From positions 1-8,783 of the forward strand of contig DAOTVD010000080.1 of assembly GCA_034437075.1 (NCBI GenBank): 8,783 bases of DNA, given 5' to 3'. Shown one piece after another: positions 1 through 5,179 of the stretch. A program made the position numbers and the translations under genes. Within the stretch, counting starts at the first letter, position 1. Each line of letters opens with the position of its first letter. The notes below the pieces were generated by a model. That model did not search any database. It had not been told where the DNA came from and was given only the letters and a program-made list of their open reading frames with translations. The DNA is from DAOTVD01 sp034437075 (GTDB taxonomy: Bacteria > Chloroflexota > Anaerolineae > Aggregatilineales > J027).

Positions 1-62
1 GCGATCAATTCTTCGATTATATAGTGGCCCACCGTCTGGCCGACTAGGCTTTTTCGAACCAT
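1..62 (-). CDS. Ser/Thr protein kinase, N-terminus only (cut by window edge)
   Basis: Seen: on the minus strand an ATG at 62-60 opens a frame that stays open to the window edge, giving 20 complete codons. The peptide contains LVGQTVGHYIIEELIA. Known: this matches the usual beginning of bacterial Hanks-type (Pkn/Stk) Ser/Thr kinases, where a G-x-x-x-G-x-Y-x-I-x-x-x-I-G stretch leads into the glycine-rich ATP loop. The ATP loop itself, the VAIK lysine and the HRD motif lie outside the window, so activity cannot be judged. The ribosome site is poor (a GGTG about 9 bases upstream). It is the last gene visible in the minus-strand series, 110 bases after the membrane-protein gene, and has its own candidate promoter. 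A competing plus-strand reading (3-47, a 14-residue C-terminus) is less convincing because it shows no family pattern. Confidence 0.72.
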   Translation of the reverse strand, partial: MVRKSLVGQTVGHYIIEELI

Positions 63-99
63 GTTTTACACCATATCATCAGCCTCAATTACGATACGT

Positions 100-128
100 A
101 GTGTAGCGGGGCCGGGCAGTTGGGGCAA
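100..128 (-). promoter_or_regulatory. Candidate sigma-70 promoter for the Ser/Thr kinase gene
   Basis: On the minus strand TTGCCC (128-123) and TACACT (105-100) are separated by exactly 17 bases. Each matches 4 of 6 consensus bases. Transcription would start near 93, giving a leader of about 30 bases before the ATG at 62. The spacer is GC-rich and there is no extended -10, so this is only a moderate candidate. The kinase may instead be read through from the genes upstream. Confidence 0.4.
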
Positions 129-172
129 GCCCGCCCGCTTAGACGGCGCCCGAGCGTAAACCGCGCAGGGCC

Positions 173-778
173 TCAAGCCACCAGATACAGCACCACAAAC
201 CCGGCATACGCTCCGCAAAGCCCGCCAAATAGCGCCCGGCTGAGCCACGAGGCGCGCTGCTGCGCGATATTCGCGCTGATGACCCCTGCGACGCGGCCAC
301 TGAGCACAAAGGCCAGCGTACTGGCCACCAGCCCCACCCCCACCCCCAATTCGGCACCGCGCCCCAAAAGCGCGACGAGTAACGTCATCGCCAGCGCCAG
401 GCCACCGCACAACCCCAGCGCCACCACCAGGGCCAAGCTATCGGCTGTAAAGTCTTCGTCGAAGCTCTCAGGCGGCGGCGCGGGGATGGTAGGGACGAAA
501 AACGCTACCAACAGACAGTAGTTTAGCAGCATGACATAGGGCGCGATGCTGTTCGCGGGGGGCGCGGCCCCCGCCAGGGCCGCCGCCAGCATGATGATTA
601 GAGGCCAGAGCAGCAACGCCCCCGCGCACCACGTCCCCGCCTGGGTTAAGTCGTCGCGATGGTCACTTTTCAGATAGCGCAGCAAAGCGGCAGGCCGCAC
701 CAATAACCACCACAGCAGGCGCAATTGGTCGAAAGGGTGCCACATGATGAGCGGGCGCGGTGACGAATGGTCTTGCAT
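173..778 (-). CDS. Polytopic membrane protein of unknown function (201 aa)
   Basis: I do not recognise the family. Seen: about five hydrophobic segments, roughly residues 49-70, 79-97, 114-138, 142-160 and 181-200. They follow an N-terminal stretch rich in Trp, Leu and Arg (13-37) that could lie along the membrane. A short Pro/acidic loop (99-113) sits between helices 2 and 3. There is no signal peptidase site, catalytic motif or transporter signature. The first ATG was chosen because AAAGAAAGA lies 8-13 bases upstream; the next Met (12) has no ribosome site. The gene begins 27 bases after the AAC(3)-type acetyltransferase on the same strand, so co-transcription is likely. A Ser/Thr kinase gene follows. 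The layout resembles small integral proteins of the Yip1/DUF type, but that is only a fold-level impression. Confidence 0.7.
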   Translation of the reverse strand: MQDHSSPRPLIMWHPFDQLRLLWWLLVRPAALLRYLKSDHRDDLTQAGTWCAGALLLWPLIIMLAAALAGAAPPANSIAPYVMLLNYCLLVAFFVPTIPAPPPESFDEDFTADSLALVVALGLCGGLALAMTLLVALLGRGAELGVGVGLVASTLAFVLSGRVAGVISANIAQQRASWLSRALFGGLCGAYAGFVVLYLVA

Positions 779-805
779 AACAGGTCTTTCTTTGGCTGGT
801 CTTGT

Positions 806-1612
806 TTACCCGGCGCGCTGGGTATTCAGCCATTCTACCGCGAAATCGACCAGGGGCCGTTGGCGCATCAGGCGCACGGTGGCCTTGCCGAGGGTACTCA
901 CTTGCACGGCCTTAGGAAAAGCTGCCTCGTAAGCCGCGCCAAGTTGCACAAAATCCGCATCATCATAATCGACCGTCTCAAAAGTCACCCAGTGACATGC
1001 CCCATCCACCCACATCGCGCTGCCCTGGGGCGCGCGTTTCGGGTTTTGCCTGCGTTCTTCGGCCAGGTGCAGCGATGTGTTGTTGCCATGCCCTACCCCC
1101 AGCAAGAAAACATGACCATCTAGCGCGTAAAGACGCCCCAAGGGGGACGCCTCCCCAAATTGCTGCACCAGATCATGATCGGCGGTGAGCGTGTCGGCGT
1201 GGTGGCCCCACGCGGCGAATGATCCCTGAGGGTGCACGCTGCGCCGGATACCGGGCCATGTGCGGAAGTGCTCCGCCAGAATGCCCATCATGCGCGTGGG
1301 CGTGGTTTGCGGATTGTAAGCTGGCGTAGCCGCGCGCACAGTGGGCCACCACGCCGCAGGCACGGGGGGATTCTGCCAGTAGGACGGCTCGCTATTGTCC
1401 ATGGTGAAGGTCGGCATCATCAGCGTCCCCGTTGGGCCGAGGACATCCAGCATGGCACCGATAATCGCCCCGGTGCCGCCGGGTACCCAGCCCCCGATTT
1501 GCTTCAGACTAGTGTGCACCAAAATGGCCATGCCCGGTGCCCAGCCGGCTTGGCGCAGTTGCTCGGCTACATCCGTTTGGGTCAACATAAAAGCTGGCAT
1601 CGTGTTCAACAT
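806..1612 (-). CDS. AAC(3)-family N-acetyltransferase (aminoglycoside 3-N-acetyltransferase-like)
   Basis: Known: this family transfers acetyl from acetyl-CoA to an amine, classically N3 of aminoglycosides. Many environmental members have other or unknown amine substrates. Seen: full-length protein of 268 residues, in the normal family range. Landmarks in order are VHTSLKQIGGW (32-42), GPTGTLMMPTF (59-69), a PPVP...WW region (82-89), TPTR (104-107), FRTWPG (116-121), HPQGSFAAWG (127-136), SPLGRLYALDG (156-166) and LLGVGHGNNTSLHLAE (170-185). The last contains the family's conserved His (182) and Glu (185). All core motifs are intact, so the enzyme is probably active. It is cytosolic, with no signal peptide. 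GAAAGGCG precedes the first ATG by 8 bases; Met5 and Met9 are other possible starts. It lies 290 bases after a sensor-kinase-like gene and 27 bases before a membrane-protein gene. A resistance phenotype cannot be claimed from sequence alone. Confidence 0.93.
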   Translation of the reverse strand: MLNTMPAFMLTQTDVAEQLRQAGWAPGMAILVHTSLKQIGGWVPGGTGAIIGAMLDVLGPTGTLMMPTFTMDNSEPSYWQNPPVPAAWWPTVRAATPAYNPQTTPTRMMGILAEHFRTWPGIRRSVHPQGSFAAWGHHADTLTADHDLVQQFGEASPLGRLYALDGHVFLLGVGHGNNTSLHLAEERRQNPKRAPQGSAMWVDGACHWVTFETVDYDDADFVQLGAAYEAAFPKAVQVSTLGKATVRLMRQRPLVDFAVEWLNTQRAG

Positions 1613-1665
1613 CCCTGCGCCTTTCGCTATAACCTAATGATTGACTGCGCATTGCAGCACATCCG

Positions 1666-1695
1666 ATTCTAAGCATTCTAACAATTACCCAACAA
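1666..1695 (-). promoter_or_regulatory. Weak candidate promoter for the acetyltransferase gene
   Basis: On the minus strand TTGTTG (1695-1690) and TAGAAT (1671-1666) are 18 bases apart. The -10 matches 5 of 6 consensus bases but the -35 only 3. A second copy of TTAGAAT lies 9 bases upstream (1681-1675), so the true -10 is ambiguous. The leader would be about 45-50 bases. The upstream kinase-like gene appears to end in a terminator, which makes a separate promoter here likely. Confidence 0.35.
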
Positions 1696-1699
1696 AAGC

Positions 1700-1752
1700 A
1701 GAAAAAGTTTAATTTTTTTTCAATGGGCAGGGGCTAGGGCGTCCTGTAATAT
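1700..1752 (+). promoter_or_regulatory. Candidate plus-strand promoter with AT-rich UP-like element
   Basis: Seen: TGGGCA (1724-1729) and TAATAT (1747-1752) are separated by 17 bases. The -35 matches 4 of 6 consensus bases. Directly upstream (1700-1722) is an A-tract followed by a run of eight T, in the position of a rRNA-type UP element. This is the most AT-rich stretch in a GC-rich window. Predicted start is about 1759-1761. No plus-strand protein gene follows for 2.6 kb, but two long hairpins do. The A/T tracts could instead belong to the minus-strand acetyltransferase leader. Confidence 0.42.
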
Positions 1753-1771
1753 AAAATGGTATGAGAACATG

Positions 1772-1817
1772 CTTGGTGATGTCCCCTTCCTGGCTCCCAC
1801 CCAAAGACATCACCAAG
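1772..1817. repeat. Hairpin A: perfect 12-bp inverted repeat with shared loop motif
   Basis: CTTGGTGATGTC (1772-1783) is exactly repeated in inverted orientation at 1806-1817, with a 22-base loop. The loop is C-rich and contains TGGCTCCCACC at 1791-1801. No T-run follows the hairpin on either strand, so it is not itself a simple terminator. Confidence 0.85.
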
Positions 1818-1835
1818 AAAACGCCCCTGTGGCGT
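1817..1835 (-). terminator. Intrinsic terminator for the sensor-kinase-like gene
   Basis: On the minus strand ACGCC - ACAGG - GGCGT is followed by TTTC, giving a run of four T. The hairpin is short (5 bp) but GC-rich. It lies about 70 bases after the stop codon of the kinase-like gene at 1903, in the correct orientation. Confidence 0.45.
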
Positions 1836-1844
1836 CATCGGAAT

Positions 1845-1898
1845 GCGTTCTATGGCTTCCTCTCTATTGGCTCCCACCTATACTGAGCCATAGAGCGC
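1845..1898. repeat. Hairpin B: 13-bp inverted repeat with the same loop motif
   Basis: GCGTTCTATGGCT (1845-1857) pairs with AGCCATAGAGCGC (1886-1898) along 13 positions, one of them G-U. The loop of 28 bases carries TGGCTCCCACC at 1868-1878, identical to the motif in hairpin A 77 bases upstream, although the two stems share nothing. AGCCA in the 3' arm could also pair with TGGCT in either loop, so alternative folds exist. Confidence 0.83.
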
Positions 1899-1904
1899 CT
1901 TTTC
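1845..1904 (+). terminator. Hairpin B plus T-run as plus-strand terminator
   Basis: On the plus strand the 13-bp stem of hairpin B ends at 1898 and is followed by CTTTTC (1899-1904). This is a plausible end for a plus-strand transcript starting near 1760. The loop is long for a terminator, so efficiency is uncertain. The T-run touches the last codon of the kinase-like gene on the other strand. Confidence 0.4.
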
Positions 1905-4212
1905 AATCCTGTCGAACATTTTGCGGTATCTCCGCCTGAGTCGGAAAATCCCAGATCGAGCGCTGCGGCGTTGGTATCTTCAGCGCGACATCCGCCGTTA
2001 AGGGCAAGACAAACGTGGCGCGCGTCCCCTCCCCCAGGCGTGAATGAATGCTCAGCCCGCCACCATGCGCAGCAATGACCGTTTGGGTCATATACAGCCC
2101 CTGCCCCGTGCCGGGAATCTCCAACACGGAGCCATCCGCGCGGCGCGGCGTCCCCCGGTAGAAACGGGCCTGCACATGGGGCAAATCATCCGCCGCAATA
2201 CCGACCCCCGTATCCGCGATAGTCAGCGAGAGTAATTGGTTGGCGGGGTCTGGCGCAGCAGCGAGGCTCACCTGGCCCGGGCTTTCGGTGTATTTGATGG
2301 CGTTATCCAACACATTGCCCAAGGCCCACAGCAACCGTTTATCATCCCCCAGGACGTGCAAGCCATCCGCCTCACCCGCTTCTAGATGAAGCGAAATGCC
2401 ATGCGCCGCCGCGATGGGCTGCCAGGCTTCCGCAAGATTAACGAGTAATTCGGCCACCGGAATCGCGCGTTGGCGGGTGCGCAGTTCGTCCGGGCGCAAC
2501 ATGGCAATTTCGCGATATTCGGTAATCATGCGCTGCATGGCGCGCGCGTCCCCTGCAATTTCTTTGGCCAGGCGATGCATAGTTTCCGTCTGTGCGCTCC
2601 CCGACGATTGCGTACCGGCTTCTAGGGCGGCGGCCTGGGCGCGCTGGGCCAGGCTGACGTTCACATCATTCGCGATGGCGTCAATCAGCGAATCGCGCTG
2701 GGCATCCCGCGCGATGGCCTGCGTCACGTCTTGCAGGGTTAACACCGTGCCAATAGTTTTATCGGCGACACTGCGCAGGGCGGCGGCCTCTACGCGCACG
2801 ACGCGCTCATCGAGCTTAATCTCCGTGCTATCCCCCAGCGCGACCAAGCCCGGCGCCAGCACGCGCTCGGCGCGCCGTTGAAGCGTACCGCTCCACGCGC
2901 GGACGGCTTGCGCGGTCGGCGTATCACCGCCCGTGCCCAGCAGCGCGCGTGCGGCGGCATTCATGGTGATGACGCGCCCCATATCGTCTTGCACGACCAC
3001 GCCATCGGGCAGGCTTTCCAGAATGGCTTGCAAGTGGGCAATTTCGCGGCGCTGTTGGCGCACGTCCTGCTGAAGTTGGCGCACATGCAACTGCGCCGCC
3101 GCCGCGTAACGGTCTAGCGCGACGCCCATCTGCCCGATTTCATCCGCCGCGCGCAAGCCCGTGCGCACATCTTCGCCCGCCGTCAGGCGCTCCGCCGTCT
3201 GGCGGATATGTTCCACGCGCGCGAGTTGGCGACCCACCGCCACATAGCCCGCAATGAAGACCCCCGCCACGACCAGCGCAAAGACCAGGCTCAGCAATTG
3301 CTGCCCGGCCTGCGCGCCAAATGTCGCTGTATGGGCCTGGTAAACTGCCAACACGCCCAACGGCGTTTCGCCCACAATAAAGGGTAGATACACCGCCTGA
3401 TAATCCGCCTCATCGAACGCGATGCGCTCGAAGCTCGTTTGGCCGGGGTCGTTCAGGGCCGCGTTAAAGCGCGCATTATCAATGCCGGGCGCGTCCGCCG
3501 CCGCGAAAGTATCGCCCAGAGGCTGCGCTGCGCTCCCAAAAAGCGCCAATTCGAGATTCGCGCCCCCGCGCATGGTGTCCAAAACGCGGCTGATGTCTTG
3601 CCCAACCAACACCACGCCCGCGACCTGGCCCGCTTCGATGACCGGCCCAGCCGTGACCAGCATCGGGCGGCGTTGGACGGTCACGAGCGCGCTCGCGCTA
3701 TCGGCCCCCGCCAAAACACGCGCCACCGGGGCAATGGATTCTAAATCGGTGCCCGTCGTGACGGCATAATCCACCGCGCCGGAAGCCACGACCCGTTGCA
3801 AGCCCATAATTTCGGCTTGGTCTGGCCCGGCGATCAGCACCAGGTCGAGGTCGGCCAACGCGGCCAAAGGTTCGGCGCGGTCTTGCAGCAAGGGCGCATC
3901 GCCCGCCACCACCGCCTGGGGGACGCCCTCGGTAAACGCGATGCGATCCACTTCGGCCCGTTGCGCGCGCCCGATGTCTAGCGCATTGGCGGCGGCCCCG
4001 CTGGCGGCCCCTGCCAGATCATCCCGCGCGACCGCGTCATCGCCTTGGGTGAAGGCCAGGCCCAGCCCATACGCCCCACACATCAGAATACTCATCAGAA
4101 CAGCAAAAATGGGGGTCAGGATGCGCCAACGCGCAGACACATAGCCGCGCGCGCGGGATGGCGTGGCGGCGGGTTGTAAATGGGGCGCGGTGCGGGCGTT
4201 ATCGTCTGTCAT
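1903..4212 (-). CDS. Membrane sensor histidine-kinase-like protein with degenerate H-box
   Basis: Seen, by residue: cytoplasmic N-terminus (1-30); membrane helix (32-54); extracytoplasmic sensor region (about 57-303, Cache/CHASE-like, with the TAGPVIEAGQVAGVVLVGQ stretch at 187-205); second helix (306-326); HAMP linker (about 327-378); coiled coil (378-398); PAS domain (about 391-500); helical dimerisation region (506-575); HATPase_c domain (about 615-738); and a 30-residue tail. The N-box (GNVLDNAIKY, N637), G1 box (DTGVG, D667) and G2 box (GTGQG, 701-705) are intact. The usual ANVSHELRTPL H-box reads ANDVNVSLAQ, so the phospho-accepting His is Asn518 and the Pro is lost too. Known: such proteins cannot autophosphorylate in the normal way and may act as dimer partners or regulators. 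No response regulator gene lies nearby. The ATG has AGG 5 bases upstream. Confidence 0.92.
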   Translation of the reverse strand: MTDDNARTAPHLQPAATPSRARGYVSARWRILTPIFAVLMSILMCGAYGLGLAFTQGDDAVARDDLAGAASGAAANALDIGRAQRAEVDRIAFTEGVPQAVVAGDAPLLQDRAEPLAALADLDLVLIAGPDQAEIMGLQRVVASGAVDYAVTTGTDLESIAPVARVLAGADSASALVTVQRRPMLVTAGPVIEAGQVAGVVLVGQDISRVLDTMRGGANLELALFGSAAQPLGDTFAAADAPGIDNARFNAALNDPGQTSFERIAFDEADYQAVYLPFIVGETPLGVLAVYQAHTATFGAQAGQQLLSLVFALVVAGVFIAGYVAVGRQLARVEHIRQTAERLTAGEDVRTGLRAADEIGQMGVALDRYAAAAQLHVRQLQQDVRQQRREIAHLQAILESLPDGVVVQDDMGRVITMNAAARALLGTGGDTPTAQAVRAWSGTLQRRAERVLAPGLVALGDSTEIKLDERVVRVEAAALRSVADKTIGTVLTLQDVTQAIARDAQRDSLIDAIANDVNVSLAQRAQAAALEAGTQSSGSAQTETMHRLAKEIAGDARAMQRMITEYREIAMLRPDELRTRQRAIPVAELLVNLAEAWQPIAAAHGISLHLEAGEADGLHVLGDDKRLLWALGNVLDNAIKYTESPGQVSLAAAPDPANQLLSLTIADTGVGIAADDLPHVQARFYRGTPRRADGSVLEIPGTGQGLYMTQTVIAAHGGGLSIHSRLGEGTRATFVLPLTADVALKIPTPQRSIWDFPTQAEIPQNVRQD

Positions 4213-4366
4213 GCAACCTATTCATTTCTAGCCACGTAACGATCACCTTTAGCCTACACCGCTGCTCGCCCTGGGGCAAGGTAGCAAGCCAACCACAAAC
4301 GCGGGTTTGAGGGGGCGGCGGTGGGGGGAATATGTCTCTGTATGGACATTTGTGCTTTCTAACCGA

Positions 4367-4372
4367 ATTATA
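4367..4372 (-). promoter_or_regulatory. Consensus -10 for the sensor-kinase-like gene
   Basis: On the minus strand a perfect TATAAT lies at 4372-4367, giving a leader of about 148 bases before the ATG at 4212. The -35 position (around 4395-4390) reads AAGCTG, a poor match, so an activator or another start is possible. This site overlaps the control region of the plus-strand small ORF. The 220-base spacer also holds a G-rich tract (4311-4328) and otherwise shows no structure. Confidence 0.4.
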
Positions 4373-4385
4373 TCCCTTAATCAGC

Positions 4386-4414
4386 TTGACAGCTTCGGCC
4401 ATGTGTTCTAGCAT
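4386..4414 (+). promoter_or_regulatory. Sigma-70 promoter for the plus-strand small ORF
   Basis: A perfect TTGACA (4386-4391) is followed 17 bases later by TAGCAT (4409-4414, 4 of 6 bases). Transcription would begin near 4421. That leaves GGAGGGG (4415-4421) outside or at the very end of the mRNA and makes the GAGGACGGA site (4435-4443) the working ribosome site. Confidence 0.55.
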
Positions 4415-4447
4415 GGAGGGGCAGATGATGAAATGAGGACGGAAATA

Positions 4448-4777
4448 ATGCGCTTAAACGATGATGAACGAGCGGTGGTCGCTTTTATCCGACAATTTGA
4501 AGATAATCCCCGTTTGCAAATCGCGCTGTTGGATTTTATGCATCGTTGGCTGAGCGTGGATAATCATGTGCAGGCCGAATTACGCCGAATCCATGGGGAC
4601 CAACGCATTGAGGGCGTCGAGCAAGCGGCGGCGTTGCTCCTCCGTGCGCGCACGGCGCAGGGCTTGCACGGCCTCCAACTCGATGGGCGAGAGGTCGGAA
4701 TCGCCAGCGGGGATGGGCTTGGGATGGTGGCTCAGGCCCAGGAGATAATCAGCACTGACCTCGAAGACGCTGGATAG
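4448..4777 (+). CDS. Small hypothetical protein, tail-to-tail overlap with XRE gene
   Basis: Not a family I recognise. The ATG at 4448 was chosen because GAGGACGGA (4435-4443) is well spaced before it; an in-frame ATG at 4433 would add five residues. Product is 109 aa. The first 45 or so residues (4448-4579) lie in otherwise non-coding sequence and look like genuine protein: an acidic start, then amphipathic helices rich in Leu, Ile, Arg and Asp. From 4580 onward the codons are exact reverse complements of XRE codons (same codon boundaries), so the C-terminal 65 residues may be an antisense by-product. Either the gene is real with a C-terminus dictated by the overlap, or it is a truncated remnant. 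A good promoter and ribosome site favour expression. Confidence 0.45.
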   Translation: MRLNDDERAVVAFIRQFEDNPRLQIALLDFMHRWLSVDNHVQAELRRIHGDQRIEGVEQAAALLLRARTAQGLHGLQLDGREVGIASGDGLGMVAQAQEIISTDLEDAG

Positions 4778-4948
4778 CGCGGCGATGGCTTTGCCACCCG
4801 GTGCATTTTGGCCCGTCTCATAGCGGATGATTGACTTGCGTTCCAGGCCGGTTTTGTCAGCAAGTTCGGCTTGGGTCCAGCCCCGGTGACGCCGTAACGC
4901 GAGTATCCGTTCCGCTGTTAAGAGGTGTGGGGAGGCTTCGTTTTTCAT
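4580..4948 (-). CDS. XRE-family helix-turn-helix transcriptional regulator
   Basis: Seen: 122 residues with a Cro/CI-type HTH at about 13-70. The core is WTQAELADKTGLERKSIIRYE (24-44), the recognition helix is around 36-44, and SADYLLGLS (65-73) is the usual end of the XRE domain. A linker follows, then a charged C-terminal helix rich in Arg and Glu (88-115) that could mediate dimerisation. There is no peptidase, cupin or ImmA-type domain. Known: members bind short operators and often repress their own promoter. It is transcribed away from rplS, from an extended -10 promoter with a leader of about 30 bases. The ribosome site (GAGG, 13 bases upstream) is loose. Its 3' part overlaps a plus-strand small ORF by 198 bases; that ORF is a possible target or partner, but there is no direct evidence. 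Confidence 0.88.
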   Translation of the reverse strand: MKNEASPHLLTAERILALRRHRGWTQAELADKTGLERKSIIRYETGQNAPGGKAIAALSSVFEVSADYLLGLSHHPKPIPAGDSDLSPIELEAVQALRRARTEEQRRRLLDALNALVPMDSA

Positions 4949-4985
4949 CGTCTATTATCATCCTCACTTGTCACACGCATGCCCC

Positions 4986-4994
4986 ATTATAGCA
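4986..4994 (-). promoter_or_regulatory. Extended -10 promoter for the XRE regulator gene
   Basis: On the minus strand TGCTATAAT (4994-4986) is a perfect extended -10, TGn plus TATAAT. No good -35 exists 16-18 bases upstream, which is normal for extended -10 promoters. Start would be near 4979, about 30 bases before the ATG. Confidence 0.6.
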
Positions 4995-5062
4995 CAACCC
5001 GCGCCGCACAATGCCCCCCCACAAAGCAACCCCCACGCCTCAGATTGCCTCCGATTTTCGGA

Positions 5063-5091
5063 TTGAAATCACCGACTCGCTATGCTATGAT
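5063..5091 (+). promoter_or_regulatory. Strong promoter for the rplS operon
   Basis: TTGAAA (5063-5068) and TATGAT (5086-5091) are 17 bases apart, each 5 of 6 to consensus, and TGC (5083-5085) makes an extended -10. This is the best promoter in the window, as expected for a ribosomal gene. The leader of about 82 bases contains a 5-bp hairpin (5109-5123) and a T6 run (5144-5149), but no known leader motif that I can identify. Confidence 0.72.
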
Positions 5092-5179
5092 GCTGTGCTG
5101 CTTTCAACGTGATACACCATCACCCAGTAGTCGTTAGCCAGATTTTTTGTGATGTCATTGAGTAAAGGTCAACATCCCC

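Larger units (their letters stand above)
1760..1903 (+). ncRNA. Candidate small RNA with two C-rich-loop hairpins
   Basis: Inferred transcript of about 145 nt, running from the promoter at 1724-1752 to the T-run at 1900-1903. Seen: two long hairpins (1772-1817 and 1845-1898) with unrelated stems that both present TGGCTCCCACC in the loop, preceded by TTCC in both. A small 5-bp hairpin (1821-1835) lies between them. Both loops contain CUCCC, complementary to Shine-Dalgarno-type GGGAG. Known parallels in architecture only are actinobacterial 6C RNA and the C-rich-loop sRNAs of Firmicutes; I claim no homology. A 41-codon ATG frame (1761-1886) crosses the unit. The shared loop falls in different reading frames in its two copies, which points to constraint at RNA or DNA level. 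Alternative: a structured trailer or leader on the minus strand, where the loop motif reads GGTGGGAGCCA. Confidence 0.42.

Noticed and set aside
3..47. Plus-strand 14-residue C-terminus ending at TAG 45-47
   Set aside because: The opposite strand reads as a clear Ser/Thr kinase N-terminus with ATG, which is much more specific.
66..410. Minus-strand 114-codon frame, and the overlapping plus-strand frame at 120-521
   Set aside because: Both are out-of-frame readings across the membrane-protein gene and the GC-rich spacer, with low-complexity Arg/Gly/Pro composition.
1791..1805. Resemblance of minus-strand GGGTGGGAGCC to the T-box antiterminator sequence
   Set aside because: The conserved ACCGCG part is missing, no specifier-type stem is visible, and the downstream gene is not an amino-acid gene.
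1761..1886. 41-codon ATG frame through both hairpins on the plus strand
   Set aside because: No ribosome site, no recognisable protein character, and the shared loop motif is in two different frames, so coding is a poor explanation.
2396..2881. Long plus-strand frames inside the sensor-kinase-like gene
   Set aside because: Antisense shadows of a GC-rich gene; Arg/Ala/Ser-rich with no family pattern.
4199..4414. Minus-strand 71-codon frame overlapping the kinase start
   Set aside because: It lies mostly in the promoter and leader region, has a Pro6 run from the C-tract and no ribosome site, and overlaps the kinase start in another frame.
5098..5179. Ribosomal-protein leader (autoregulatory L19-type) before rplS
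   Set aside because: Only a 5-bp hairpin (5109-5123) is visible, and it does not match a leader motif I can identify.
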